Source: Humidesulfovibrio sp.
Lineage (GTDB): Bacteria > Desulfobacterota > Desulfovibrionia > Desulfovibrionales > Desulfovibrionaceae
Length of the DNA stretch: 64,000 bases
Direction of reading: 5' to 3'
NCBI RefSeq assembly: GCF_031082295.1
Contig: NZ_JAVHLD010000005.1
Coordinates: forward strand, 62,001-126,000
Shown here: one piece after another, positions 1 to 13,180 of the stretch
Numbering within the stretch: the first letter of the stretch is position 1
Layout: every line of letters begins with the position of its first letter
Notes under the pieces: generated by a model
What the model was told of the DNA's origin: nothing
The model's input: the letters and a program-made list of their open reading frames with translations, nothing else
Databases searched by the model: none
Position numbers and translations under genes: made by a program

Positions 1-304
1 AAGGCCTAAAAATGTATTATGGATTCGAAGCATGTGCTGTGGTCAGCGCCTTCGCAACGCATAGGCCAGGGGTTCAATCCAACTCGTTTCCATCAAGAAA
101 ACAACTGGTTGCAGCAGAAATGCCGCAGCCCGTTTCTTGTCATTTTCTCTCCGCCTGCCGCCGCGGCACCTCCTGCGCACTCCCCGCGCCCATCAACACA
201 TGGCCATTTGTGCCCGTCATTCGAAAAATCGGTTGCCCCTTCCCCGTTTTAATGTGTATGTTCTCGTTATTCTGGAGATATCGCATCCATTCCGGGAGCT
301 GCCC
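1..304. other. Leading intergenic stretch, no gene seen
   Basis: About 300 bases before the first convincing start codon. Reading frames here overlap each other and none has a ribosome site or a recognisable product. The region is less GC-rich than the following gene and may hold its promoter, but I see no strong -35/-10 pair, no tRNA and no terminator hairpin. It could also contain the end of an upstream unit cut off by the window edge. Confidence 0.4.
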
Positions 305-4740
<4,436 letters not shown>

Positions 4741-4744
<4 letters not shown>

Positions 4745-5955
4745 TGAAGCGGAACATTCTCTTCGTCGACGATGAGCCGAACATCCTGCAAGGGCTGCGG
4801 CGCATGCTGCGGCCCATGCGCGAGAAGTGGGACATGCACTTCGCCGCCAGCGGGCAGGAGGCCCTGGAGATCATGTCGCGGGTGCCCATGGACGCCGTCG
4901 TCTCGGACATGCGCATGCCCGGCATGGACGGCCCGGAGCTGTTGCGGCGGATCATGCATGAGCACCCTGAAGTGGTGCGCTTCGCGCTCTCCGGCTACTC
5001 CGACCATGAGATGGTCGGGCGCAGCATCGCCCCTACGCACCAGTACCTCACCAAGCCCTGCGACGAGAAGAAGCTCGTCCAGGCGCTGGAAGAGGCCATG
5101 AACGCCCGGCGTTTCGTCACCAACAAGGCCGTGCTGGACAAGATCGCCCGCATCGAGCACCTGCCCGTGCTGCCCAGGGCCTACGTCCGCATCACCGACG
5201 AGCTGGCCAAGGGCGACCCCTCGCCCAAGGTCGTGGGCGAGATCGTGGCCGAGGACGTGGGCCTCACCGCCAACATCCTGAAGCTCGTGAACTCGGCCTA
5301 TTTCGGCCTGGCGCGGCAGATCTCCTCGCCCCAGCAGGCGGTCATCGTCCTCGGGGTCAATGTCATCCGCTCGGTCATCCTCTCCCTGCATGTGTTCAAG
5401 AGCTTCGAGACCACGGAGGAGAGGTCTTTTTCCTTGTCCAAGCTCTGGTCGCACTGCATGCGCACCGCCAGCATCGCCCGGTGCATCGCCCAGATGGAGG
5501 GCATGTCCAGGGAGGATGCCGACAGCGCCTACATCGCCACCCTGCTGCACGATGTGGGCAAGCTTCTGCTGGACGCCCACTGCGCGTCGGAATGCCAGGA
5601 TATCTACCGCGAGGTGCGCGAGAACAACCGCTGTGTGGCCGAGGTGGAGGCCGAGCTGCTGGGGCTGACCCACGCCCAGGTCGGCGCGTACCTGCTGGGG
5701 CTTTGGGGCCTGCCTTCAAGCGTTGTGCACGCGGTGGCCATGCACCACTCGGAGGACCCGGAGCCGGAGGGGTTCTGCCCAGCCGACGTGACCTGTTTCG
5801 CCAACCTGCTGGACCACGACATTTTCGTCTTCAACAAGCATTATGCCCGGCCCCAGATAATTCCCGGGCGTCTGGCGGCCATCGGCGGCCCGGACAAGCT
5901 CGCGCGGTGGCGGGACGCCGTAGTGGCTCTGGACCTCAGCGAGGAGGGAACATGA
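4741..5955 (+). CDS. Response regulator with HDOD output domain
   Basis: A 404-residue protein with an N-terminal receiver (FVDDEP near residue 9, phosphoacceptor Asp in SDMRMPGMDG near residue 58, conserved Lys in TKPCDE) followed by an HDOD domain over about residues 140-350. HDOD domains are HD-superfamily relatives, usually non-catalytic, that work in signalling. This copy keeps an LLHDVGKLLLD sequence. The start overlaps the kinase stop (ATGA-type overlap) and the stop overlaps the next start in the same way, so translation is coupled. It is a close paralogue of the gene at 8136-9431: both share LGLTHAQVGAYLLGL and the FVFN stretch near the C-terminus. Confidence 0.9.
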
Positions 5956-7100
5956 ACAGGAAGTTGCTGTTCGTCGATGACGACGTGAACCTGCTGGAGA
6001 GCTTCCGCAGGCAGCTGCACAAGAAGGCCGAGGTCGTCACCGCCGCGGGGCCGAAGGCCGGCATCGAGGCCGCCGCGCGCCAGGGACCTTTCGCCGTGGT
6101 CATCTCCGACTACAACATGCCCGTGATGAACGGGGTGGACATGCTGCGGGTCATCCGCCACGGCAGTCCGGACACGGTGCGCGTGCTGCTGACCGGACAC
6201 GCCGACCTTGAGATCGCCATCCAGGCGGTGAACGAGAGCAACATATTCCGCCTGTTGACCAAGCCCTGCCCGCCGGAAACCCTCGAAAAGGTGCTGGCCG
6301 ACGCCTTCCGCCACCACGATCTCGTCACCGCTGAAAAGGAATTGCTGGAGCAGACCCTGAGGGGCAGCGTGGCCGTGCTCTGCGACCTCATCTCCCTGGT
6401 CAAGCCCGATGTCTTCGGACGTGTCTCGCGCATCCTGCCGTTCCTGCGCGGCGTCAGCAAGCTTATGGGCGACCCGCGCCCCTGGGAGACGGAGACCGCC
6501 GCCATGCTCTCGGTGGTGGGCTTCATCACCCTGCCCGATGCGCTCATCCGCAAGGTGGAAAAGGGCCAGCCCCTGACCGACTCCGAGCTGAACCAGTTCC
6601 TGGGGCATCCGGCCTTCGGGGCCAAGCTGGTTGGCAAGATCCCGCGCATGAACCGGGTGGCGGAGATAGTGGCCTGCCAGGAAAAGCACTACGAGGGGGG
6701 AGGCGTGCCCAAGGACGCCGCCCAGGGCGAGGCCATCCCGCTTGGCGCGCGCATCCTGAAGGCCGTGGTGGATTTCGACATCCTCCTGGCCAACGGCATG
6801 AGCAAGGCGGACACCATCACCAAGCTGGACCGGCGCAAGGGCGTGTACGACCCCAAGGTGCTGGCTGCCCTGGCCGAAGTGGTCAACGAACACGCGCGCT
6901 ACGCCATGCAGAAGGTGCACCTGCTGGCCTTGGCTCCCGGCATGATCCTGGCCGAGGACCTCATCGGCCAGCGCGGTTCGGAGACCATGCTGCTCATGGC
7001 CAAGGGCCGGGAGCTGAACGAGACGGTCATCGAATTCATCCTGGACAATTCGCGGACCATCAAGATCAACCAGCCTGTTGCCGTGATCCAGCCGCTCTGA
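5952..7100 (+). CDS. Response regulator with degenerate HD-GYP domain
   Basis: A 382-residue protein: receiver (FVDDDVNLLES, Asp in SDYNMPVMNG, TKPCPPETL) plus an HD-GYP-like output that has lost its catalytic residues. Where the intact neighbour at 7126 has LLHDIGK, this protein has MLSVVGF; where the neighbour has HHERMDGSGYP, this one has QEKHYEGGGVP. The C-terminal ~130 residues form a further conserved-looking domain ending in a short beta-rich segment. The start is the ATG overlapping the previous stop. Cyclic-di-GMP hydrolysis is therefore unlikely; a binding or scaffold role is my inference. The receiver is very similar to that of the next gene. Confidence 0.85.
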   Translation: MNRKLLFVDDDVNLLESFRRQLHKKAEVVTAAGPKAGIEAAARQGPFAVVISDYNMPVMNGVDMLRVIRHGSPDTVRVLLTGHADLEIAIQAVNESNIFRLLTKPCPPETLEKVLADAFRHHDLVTAEKELLEQTLRGSVAVLCDLISLVKPDVFGRVSRILPFLRGVSKLMGDPRPWETETAAMLSVVGFITLPDALIRKVEKGQPLTDSELNQFLGHPAFGAKLVGKIPRMNRVAEIVACQEKHYEGGGVPKDAAQGEAIPLGARILKAVVDFDILLANGMSKADTITKLDRRKGVYDPKVLAALAEVVNEHARYAMQKVHLLALAPGMILAEDLIGQRGSETMLLMAKGRELNETVIEFILDNSRTIKINQPVAVIQPL

Positions 7101-7125
7101 GCGGCCGGGAGCAAAGGAGACGAGA

Positions 7126-8139
7126 ATGCCCCAGACCAAGGCCCGCGTGCTCATGGTGGACGATGACCCGAACCTGCTGGAGTCCTTGCGCCGGCAGTTC
7201 TCAGCAACCTATGACGTAGTGGTGGCCCAGGGCGGCGAGAAGGCCATGGAGCTCATGGCCTCAAGCGAACCCTTCGCGGTGCTTGTCTCGGACCTGAAGA
7301 TGCCCGGCATGGACGGCATCGAGTTCTTGTCCAAGGCCGCGGCGCTGTACCCCGACACGGTGCGCATCCTGCTCACCGGGTTCGCCGACCTGAAGAACGC
7401 CATGGACGCGGTGAACCAGGGCTTCATCTTCCGTTTTCTGAACAAGCCCTGCCCGCCAGAGACCCTGGGCCAAGCCCTGGCCGACGCCCTGAGGCAGCGC
7501 AGCCTTGTGGAGGCCCAGCGCGAGAACTACTCGCTCAAGCGCTTCAAGCACCTTCTGGAAGGCATCGTGCAAGGCTTCTCCGCACTGGTGGAGGCGCGCG
7601 ACCCGTACCTGGCGGGCCACCAAACCCGGGTCACGGCCTTGACCCTGGCCATCGCGCGCGAGCTGGGCCTTGGCGCGGATGACCTGGACATCCTGCGCAT
7701 CGCCGCCCTGCTGCACGATATCGGCAAGGTCTATGTGCCGGCGGACTTCCTGAACCGCCCCGGCATCCTGCGCGAGGAGGAGTTCTCGGTCATCAAGATG
7801 CACCCCGAGGTGGGCTACGGCATCCTGAAGAATCTGGGCGAGGACTGGCCCGTGGCCACCATCATCCGCCAGCACCACGAGCGCATGGACGGCTCCGGCT
7901 ATCCGCAGGGCCTGGTCGGGTCGGAGATAGTGCAGGGCGCGCGCATCATCGCCGTGGCCGACGTGGTGGACGCCATGTGTTCGCACCGGCCCTACCGGCC
8001 AAGCCTGGGCATTGAGGCCGCTCTGCGCGAACTGGAAATGGGCAGCGGCGTCAGTTATGACGAGCCCTGCGTGCAGATTTGCCTGCGGCTCTTCCGTGTC
8101 GGCGGGTTTGTGTTCCCGACGGCCCCGGGTGCCCTTTGA
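7126..8139 (+). CDS. Response regulator with HD-GYP phosphodiesterase domain
   Basis: A 337-residue RpfG-like protein. The receiver covers residues 1-120 (MVDDDPNLLES, Asp in SDLKMPGMDG, NKPCPPETLG). The HD-GYP domain then shows the full catalytic set: HQTRV, LLHDIGK, HPEVGYGIL and HHERMDGSGYP. Family knowledge predicts hydrolysis of cyclic di-GMP. The start has AAGGAG 7 bases upstream. It lies 25 bases after the degenerate HD-GYP paralogue, and its stop overlaps the TTG start proposed for the next gene, so the five signalling genes from 305 to 9431 look like one operon. Confidence 0.93.
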   Translation: MPQTKARVLMVDDDPNLLESLRRQFSATYDVVVAQGGEKAMELMASSEPFAVLVSDLKMPGMDGIEFLSKAAALYPDTVRILLTGFADLKNAMDAVNQGFIFRFLNKPCPPETLGQALADALRQRSLVEAQRENYSLKRFKHLLEGIVQGFSALVEARDPYLAGHQTRVTALTLAIARELGLGADDLDILRIAALLHDIGKVYVPADFLNRPGILREEEFSVIKMHPEVGYGILKNLGEDWPVATIIRQHHERMDGSGYPQGLVGSEIVQGARIIAVADVVDAMCSHRPYRPSLGIEAALRELEMGSGVSYDEPCVQICLRLFRVGGFVFPTAPGAL

Positions 8140-9431
8140 GCGAGGTGGGCGGCCCCGCGCCAGCGGGCCTTTGCTCCGGCGGACAGGCCCCGGCGACTGC
8201 TGAAGGGCAGGGCGCCCGCAGACGCGTCGTGCTTTTCGTGGATGACGAGCCCATCGTCCTCATGGGCCTCAAGCGCATCTTCCATCACATGGCGCAGAAG
8301 TGGGACATGCTTTTCGCCTCGGGCGCGCAGGAGGCTCTGGCGCTGATGGCCGCGCGGCCTGTTGACGCCATCGTCACGGACCTGACCATGCCCGGCCTGG
8401 ACGGCACGGAGCTGCTGCGCCGCACCCTGCGTGAGCATCCCGACGCGGTGCGTGTGCTCCTCTCCGGCTACTCGGAGGAGGAGCTCCTTGGCCGGGCCCT
8501 GGCCCCGGCGCACCAGTTCTTCGCCAAGCCCTGCGACGAGCGGAGGCTCGCCAACGCGCTGGAAGAGGCCATGGACGCCCGCGCCTATGTCACCAACTCG
8601 CTGGTGCTGGAAAAGATCGGCCTGCCCCTGCTGCCCGAGGTTTTGCGGCGCATCGCCTTCGAGCTGGACAATGATGCCCCGGACATTGAGGAGATCGCCG
8701 CCCTGGTGACCGCTGACTCGGCCCTGGCCGAGGCGGTGCTTGAGCTCGTCGACGGCACGCGGCTGTGCGCGGGGCGCACGCTCGAAACACCCCGGCAGGC
8801 GGTGCTCGCCCTGGGGATCGAGATCGTCCAGCCAGCGGTCCTCTTCCTTTCCCTGTTCAGCCGCTTCGAGGCCGGCGGGGTGCGTTCCTACGCCTTGCCG
8901 AAGCTGAAGGCCCATTGCCTGCGCAGCGCGGGCATCGCCCGGGCCATCGCCCTGGACATGGGGCTTGCCGGCGCCGCGGTCGATTGCGCGTATTCCGCGG
9001 CCTTGCTCCACGACACGGGCAAGCTGCTGCTCGATGTCCTCTACGCCTCCGAGTGCCAGGAGATTATGGAAGCGGTCCGGGCCGACAACCGTCGGGTGTC
9101 AGAGGTCGAAGCGGAGCACCTCGGCCTGACCCACGCCCAGGTCGGGGCCTATCTCCTGGGCCTTTTGGGACTGCCTCAGCCCGTGGTGCGCGCCGTTGCC
9201 CGGCACCATGCCCACAGCCCAGAGCAGAAGGGATTCCATGCGGAGGACGCCGTGTACTTCGCCAATGTGCTGGACCACGGTCTTTTTGTCTTCAACGAGT
9301 GCTACGCGAGACCAGAGCCGGACCCGCTGAGGCTGGCGGGCATCGGCGGAGACGAGCGGCTTGGGCGGTGGAGGAAGGTTGTTCTCGGGCTGGGCCTGGG
9401 GCACGCCGGGGTCAATCGGGCCGGAGCCTAG
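8136..9431 (+). CDS. Response regulator with HDOD output domain (second copy)
   Basis: A receiver-HDOD protein, paralogous to 4741-5955. The receiver begins at VVLFVDDEPIVLMGLKRI and has its Asp in TDLTMPGLDG and Lys in AKPCDE. The HDOD part spans roughly the last 300 residues and keeps LLHDTGK. The start is uncertain: I chose the TTG at 8136 because it overlaps the upstream stop (TTGA) like the other junctions, giving 431 residues. GTG codons at 8145 or around 8226 are alternatives, and no clear ribosome site marks any of them. Its stop codon meets the stop of the minus-strand YqaE-like gene in a shared CTAG. Confidence 0.87.
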   Translation: MSEVGGPAPAGLCSGGQAPATAEGQGARRRVVLFVDDEPIVLMGLKRIFHHMAQKWDMLFASGAQEALALMAARPVDAIVTDLTMPGLDGTELLRRTLREHPDAVRVLLSGYSEEELLGRALAPAHQFFAKPCDERRLANALEEAMDARAYVTNSLVLEKIGLPLLPEVLRRIAFELDNDAPDIEEIAALVTADSALAEAVLELVDGTRLCAGRTLETPRQAVLALGIEIVQPAVLFLSLFSRFEAGGVRSYALPKLKAHCLRSAGIARAIALDMGLAGAAVDCAYSAALLHDTGKLLLDVLYASECQEIMEAVRADNRRVSEVEAEHLGLTHAQVGAYLLGLLGLPQPVVRAVARHHAHSPEQKGFHAEDAVYFANVLDHGLFVFNECYARPEPDPLRLAGIGGDERLGRWRKVVLGLGLGHAGVNRAGA

Positions 9432-9661
9432 CTGGCCGTAGCCTTCTGGGGCGTGAAGTCCTTGGGGATGATGTTGAAGGGCCGCAGGACTCTGGGGCGA
9501 GGCCTGGCCGCCGCCTGCCGCACCGCGTAAAAGGCCCACGCCGCCGCAGGGATCCAGCCCACCAGGGTCAGCTGCAACAGCAGGCAGGCCAGCGCGGTTC
9601 CGAACCGGTCCAGCCCGGCAAAGGCGAACCAGGGGTTCAGTATGGCGAGCAGTAGTCTCAT
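9428..9661 (-). CDS. YqaE/PMP3-like small membrane protein, copy 1
   Basis: A 77-residue hydrophobic protein starting MRLLLAILNPW. Two membrane spans are visible, the second in a segment LTLVGWIPAAAWAFYAV that matches the pattern of the UPF0057 (PMP3/YqaE) proteolipids, which in other bacteria and yeast respond to membrane stress. The tail is unusual for the family: a basic stretch followed by RPFNIIPKDFTP. A second copy follows at 9800-10030 with the same tail. The start was placed at the Met aligned with that of the paralogue. The ribosome site is weak. The gene is convergent with the HDOD gene and shares its CTAG stop. Confidence 0.7.
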   Translation of the reverse strand: MRLLLAILNPWFAFAGLDRFGTALACLLLQLTLVGWIPAAAWAFYAVRQAAARPRPRVLRPFNIIPKDFTPQKATAS

Positions 9662-9703
9662 GGCTGTCTCGTGCGTTTGTGTTGAAATGGTTCTTCGCAA
9701 TAA

Positions 9704-9724
9704 TTCAGACTAAAACTGTCTGAA
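9704..9724. repeat. Inverted repeat in leader of YqaE-like copy 1
   Basis: Perfect 7-base arms TTCAGAC and GTCTGAA separated by 7 bases. It lies between a good minus-strand promoter (9736-9765) and the start of the small membrane gene, so it would be in the 5' leader or act as an operator. No T-run follows, so it is not a typical terminator. Confidence 0.5.
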
Positions 9725-9735
9725 ATTGGATAAGC

Positions 9736-9765
9736 CCAATATGAGCACTCAAAAGCGATTGTCAA
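9736..9765 (-). promoter_or_regulatory. Predicted sigma-70 promoter for YqaE-like copy 1
   Basis: On the minus strand, TTGACA (9765-9760) and TATTGG (9741-9736) are separated by 18 bases in an AT-richer stretch 75-104 bases before the start codon. Consensus match only; no experimental support. Confidence 0.45.
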
Positions 9766-9799
9766 TGGGGCGCGCACGGGCCGACGCGGGGAGCCGCTG

Positions 9800-10030
9800 C
9801 TAGGCCCGCTGCCTCGGGGGCGTGAAGTTTCTGGGGACGATGTTGAAGGGCTGGAGCCTTCTGGGCTGCGGCATAAGCTCCGCCCGCCGGATGGCCATGT
9901 AGGCCCAGGCGGCGGCAGGAAGCCAGCCGATGAGGGTGAGCTGCAGGCTGAGGCAGCCAAGTGCTGGGCCGAGACGCCCGAGGTGGGCGAAGACGACCCA
10001 GGGATTCAAGATGGAGAGTGCGATGTGCAT
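9800..10030 (-). CDS. YqaE/PMP3-like small membrane protein, copy 2
   Basis: A 76-residue protein starting MHIALSILNPW, clearly paralogous to 9428-9661. It has the same two hydrophobic spans (LTLIGWLPAAAWAYMAI) and the same tail pattern (QPFNIVPRNFTP). The start is the Met that aligns with the other copy; the frame stays open upstream but that sequence overlaps the predicted promoter. Function is unknown beyond the family link to membrane stress. Each copy has its own promoter, so they are probably regulated separately rather than as one operon. Confidence 0.68.
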   Translation of the reverse strand: MHIALSILNPWVVFAHLGRLGPALGCLSLQLTLIGWLPAAAWAYMAIRRAELMPQPRRLQPFNIVPRNFTPPRQRA

Positions 10031-10138
10031 AGGGACTCGTGTCGGTTTGCTGCTAAAGAGTGTCTTGCCATCTGCTGCTTTCCGCCAATTGCCGGTCTTT
10101 CGCCTTGAGCGGGCAAGTGCCAGCACAACGGAAAGAGC

Positions 10139-10166
10139 TATTTAGTTGTGCCGCAAAAAAAGTCAA
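10139..10166 (-). promoter_or_regulatory. Predicted sigma-70 promoter for YqaE-like copy 2
   Basis: Minus strand TTGACT (10166-10161) and TAAATA (10144-10139) with a 16-base spacer. A 7-base inverted repeat (GCACAAC 10123-10129, GTTGTGC 10145-10151) brackets the -10 box, so it could be an operator. Confidence 0.5.
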
Positions 10167-10305
10167 GATGTATTATGTGAGCCGATGAACTTTCCCGCAG
10201 CATGCGAGGAAAGTGACCAGGCTCTCCGGGGAAGGCGTGAGTCTCCAGCTGGTATGGCGATGGATGGGGGCGTGTGGGAGTGGCTGGTTGCCAGGGGCTC
10301 AGGCG

Positions 10306-12222
10306 TTAGCGGGGAATCCAGATGCGGAAGGTCGAGCCCTGGCCCGGCTCGGAGACGGCGCCGATGCGCCCCCCGTGCTGGTCCACGGCCTTCTTGGCGA
10401 TGAACAGCCCAAGGCCCGTGCCGCGCGAGCCCTTGGTGGAGAAGAACACCGAGAACAGGCGCGAGAGCGTGTCCGGCTGCATGCCGATGCCGTTGTCCTC
10501 GATCTCGAAGAACACGCCGCTGGCGTCGGGCCTGGCGCGGAACACCACCTCGTGGGTCTCCTTGGTGTGGTCTTCCAGGCAGGCGTCCACGGCGTTCTCC
10601 AGAATGTTCACCATGGCGGCGGAGAGCACCACGGCGTCCACCGCGAAGTTGCCCAGGTTCGGGGCTATCTCGCTGATGAAGCTCACGCCCAGTTGCTCGG
10701 CCTTGGGCGCCACGGTCTCGGCCACCTGCGTGGCCAGGTCGCGGGCCTCCATGTCGCGCAGCTGCAGCTCGCGCTTCTTGGCGTAGAACAGAATGTCGAG
10801 CACCATGCCCTTGATGCGCCCGATGAGCTCGGTGACCTTGCCCCAGCCCGCCTGGACCATCTCCTGGTCGCCCGTGCGGAAGCCCGCGTTGACCTTGTAC
10901 ACGCCGCCGTCCAGCGCCGTGAGCAGGCCCTTGATGCCGTGGGAGAGCGAGGCGATGAGCATGCCGAGGCTGGCCAGGTGGTCCTGCATGCGCGAGAGCT
11001 CGGTGATGTCGGTGGCCATCTCCATGACGGCCTCGATCTCGCCGTGCTCGTTGCGGATGGGCGCGGTCCACACCACCACCTGCACCGGCTCGCCGTCCTT
11101 GCCGCGCACGGTCAGCTCGCTCTGGTGCGCCTGGCCGTCCTCGAAGGTCTTGAGGGTGGGGCAGCCGAAGCAGGGCCTGGCCGTGCCGCAATAGGCCTCG
11201 TAGCACAGCCCTCCGCCGTTCCGGTCGGCCGGGTCGCCGAACTCGGCCTTGAAGCGGCGGTTGGCGGCCTGGATGCGCAGGTGGCGATCCTGCACGGTGA
11301 TGAAGCAGGGCGCTTCGTCGAAGAGCTGCTGGTAGCGCTGGCGGGTGGCGCGCAGTTCGTCCTGCAGGCGCTGCACCTCGCCCGCGTCCACGGTGAGTTC
11401 CAGCACCAGGTCGATCTCGCCGTCCACGCCCTTGATGGGCGCGGTGTGCACCATGACGGCGGACAGGGTCTCGTCCGGGCCGAACAGGGCCACGCGGCTT
11501 TTCTGGCCCTGCCCGGTGGCCAGGGTGCGGCCCACGGGGCTCCCCGCCTCGGTGCCCGCTTGCCCGGCATAGACGGTGTAGCCCGGCTGGCCCACGCGGT
11601 CGCCCAGGCGCTCCCGGTAGAGCTGGTTCACGGAGACGATGCGCTGGTAGGCGTCCTGGATGGACACCAGGCAGGGCAGGCCGTTGAAGATGCCGATCCC
11701 GCCCTCCACGTCTCCGGCCACGCCGCCGATGAGCTGGGTGAGGCCCTCGACAGCGCCCTTGACGGCGCACTGGCGTTCCACGTCCATCAGGTGGTCCGCC
11801 TGCTGATGAACCAGCACCTCAAGGTTCTCGGTGTAGTTCTTCAGGCGCTCGCGCATGACGATCTTGGCCTTGGCGCGGTCCAGGGCGATCTCCAGCACGT
11901 CCGGCCCGGCAGGCTTGGCGATGAAGTCGCAGGCGTCGAGCTTGAGCCCCGCCACGGCCATGTCCAGGTCGCCGTGGCCGGTGACCAGGATGACCTCGGT
12001 GTCCGGGCTCATGGTCTTGATGCGGCGCAGAAGCTCCAGGCCGTCCATGCCGGGCATGCGGATGTCGGTGAGGACGACGGGGGGAAGCACGCGTTCAAAG
12101 ACAGCCAGCGCCTCGTCGCCGCTGGCCGCCTCAAACACTTTGTATCCCATGTCGGCCAAGGTGATGCCGACTACCTTGCGGATTCCTGCCTCGTCATCCA
12201 CAAGCAGCACGTTCATGCTCAT
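10306..12222 (-). CDS. Receiver-first hybrid kinase (Rec-PAS-HisKA-like-HATPase)
   Basis: A 638-residue protein. The N-terminal receiver has Asp53 (LTDIRMPGMDG). A coiled coil and a PAS-like region follow, including the cysteine cluster CYEAYCGTARPCFGCP. The kinase core has an atypical phosphoacceptor box, SLSHGIKGLL, and a HATPase domain with NILENAVDAC and DNGIGM. The order receiver-then-kinase suggests that a partner kinase drives it. ATG at 12222 is chosen; the ATG at 12216 is equally possible. It is related to 14812-15975 (same receiver and SHxIK box) and shares the Cys-PAS pattern with the membrane kinase at 15972-18263. It is the last gene of the minus-strand tmc/signalling block. Confidence 0.88.
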   Translation of the reverse strand: MSMNVLLVDDEAGIRKVVGITLADMGYKVFEAASGDEALAVFERVLPPVVLTDIRMPGMDGLELLRRIKTMSPDTEVILVTGHGDLDMAVAGLKLDACDFIAKPAGPDVLEIALDRAKAKIVMRERLKNYTENLEVLVHQQADHLMDVERQCAVKGAVEGLTQLIGGVAGDVEGGIGIFNGLPCLVSIQDAYQRIVSVNQLYRERLGDRVGQPGYTVYAGQAGTEAGSPVGRTLATGQGQKSRVALFGPDETLSAVMVHTAPIKGVDGEIDLVLELTVDAGEVQRLQDELRATRQRYQQLFDEAPCFITVQDRHLRIQAANRRFKAEFGDPADRNGGGLCYEAYCGTARPCFGCPTLKTFEDGQAHQSELTVRGKDGEPVQVVVWTAPIRNEHGEIEAVMEMATDITELSRMQDHLASLGMLIASLSHGIKGLLTALDGGVYKVNAGFRTGDQEMVQAGWGKVTELIGRIKGMVLDILFYAKKRELQLRDMEARDLATQVAETVAPKAEQLGVSFISEIAPNLGNFAVDAVVLSAAMVNILENAVDACLEDHTKETHEVVFRARPDASGVFFEIEDNGIGMQPDTLSRLFSVFFSTKGSRGTGLGLFIAKKAVDQHGGRIGAVSEPGQGSTFRIWIPR

Positions 12223-12333
12223 CAAGCCTGCCCCTGGACTTTGATCGCAGCCTGTGAGGCTGGACCGCGCCCGCGTTCTGGAGCGCATCCTACATGAAGT
12301 CCCCCCGGAAGGGAAAGCTCCTCAAGGCGTCCG

Positions 12334-12693
12334 CTACGGCGCGCCGATGGCCCCTTCCACGATCTTCAGCACCTGAGCGGGCTCAAAGGGCTTGTTCACC
12401 GTGGCGATGGCCTTGCGGATGGCCAGGTGGATGCCCGCCAGGCCGCTTATCACCACCACGGGCAGGTCCTTGAACTCGGGCTTCTGGCTGAACTTGCGGT
12501 AGAACCTCGGACCCCATTCGTCGGGCATCTCCAGGTCCAGGGTCAGCAGGTCCGGCTTTTCGCGCTCCATGACCTCCATGGCGGCCTCGCCGCCCGGAGC
12601 CGAACAGGTGGCGTAGCCGCGTTCCTTGAAGATGGACACAAGGTATTCCACGATATCAGGATCGTCGTCCACCACCATGATTTTCTTCGCCAT
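12334..12693 (-). CDS. Stand-alone response regulator, Rrf1-like
   Basis: A 119-residue single receiver domain with the acidic pair in VVDDDPDI, phosphoacceptor Asp53 (TLDLEMPDEWGPRF) and Lys101 (VNKPF). It has no output domain. The EMPDEWGPRF signature and overall sequence match the receiver fused to the Rrf2 domain at 22401-23348 so closely (about two thirds or more identical by eye) that the two are recent paralogues. In Desulfovibrio vulgaris a similar small receiver, Rrf1, is encoded next to Rrf2 by the hmc operon. GGAGG lies 7 bases before the ATG. It is likely part of the phosphorelay that includes the kinases nearby. Confidence 0.88.
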   Translation of the reverse strand: MAKKIMVVDDDPDIVEYLVSIFKERGYATCSAPGGEAAMEVMEREKPDLLTLDLEMPDEWGPRFYRKFSQKPEFKDLPVVVISGLAGIHLAIRKAIATVNKPFEPAQVLKIVEGAIGAP

Positions 12694-12730
12694 CTTACGC
12701 CTCCTTCGTGTTCTGCTTCGAAATTCCGAC

Positions 12731-13177
12731 TCAGCCGGCGGGAGCCGTCGCGCTCCGGCCTTCCAGGATCCTCTCGGCCTCCCGCAGGAGCGCCTCCGGG
12801 CTGGGGGGCTTCTCCACGTAGCCGTCCACGTCCGGCAGGCGCCCTCCGTCGCCGCTGCGCGACCCGCTCTGCACCAGCTTGAGCGAGTGCCGGAAAGTAT
12901 CGCCTCCGATGGCTGAAACCACAAGCACCCCGGCCTGCCCCAGAACCGCGTCGGCCTTGAGCCGCTGGAAGAGCTTCAGGCCGCCCTCGTTGGGCATCAT
13001 CAAGTCCAGGCTGACGAGGTCGGGCTTCCACTCCGTGGCCTTGCGGAAGCCCTCCTCGCCGTCTCTGGCCATCCTGACCTCATACCCCGCCGTCTCGAAG
13101 ACCGCGGCGATGTAAAGTCTCAGGTGCATCTCGTCGTCCACGACGAGCACCCGGCCCCGGGCCTCGCCCGCCTTCAT
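12731..13177 (-). CDS. Stand-alone response regulator
   Basis: A 148-residue receiver-only protein (VLVVDDEMHL, Asp in SLDLMMPNEGG, Lys in VEKPPSP) with a short Ala/Gly-rich tail. It resembles the Rrf1-like receiver downstream but carries an insertion before the Lys motif. The start is 3 bases after the universal stress protein stop, with GGAG inside the end of that gene, so the two are co-translated. No output domain is visible; it may act as a phosphate-transfer intermediate between the kinases of this block. Confidence 0.87.
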   Translation of the reverse strand: MKAGEARGRVLVVDDEMHLRLYIAAVFETAGYEVRMARDGEEGFRKATEWKPDLVSLDLMMPNEGGLKLFQRLKADAVLGQAGVLVVSAIGGDTFRHSLKLVQSGSRSGDGGRLPDVDGYVEKPPSPEALLREAERILEGRSATAPAG

Positions 13178-13180
13178 GGC

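Noticed and set aside
10123..10151. Hairpin GCACAAC/GTTGTGC as a terminator of the receiver-kinase gene
   Set aside because: On the minus strand the T-run lies before the stem, not after it, and the repeat brackets a good -10 box. It fits an operator better.
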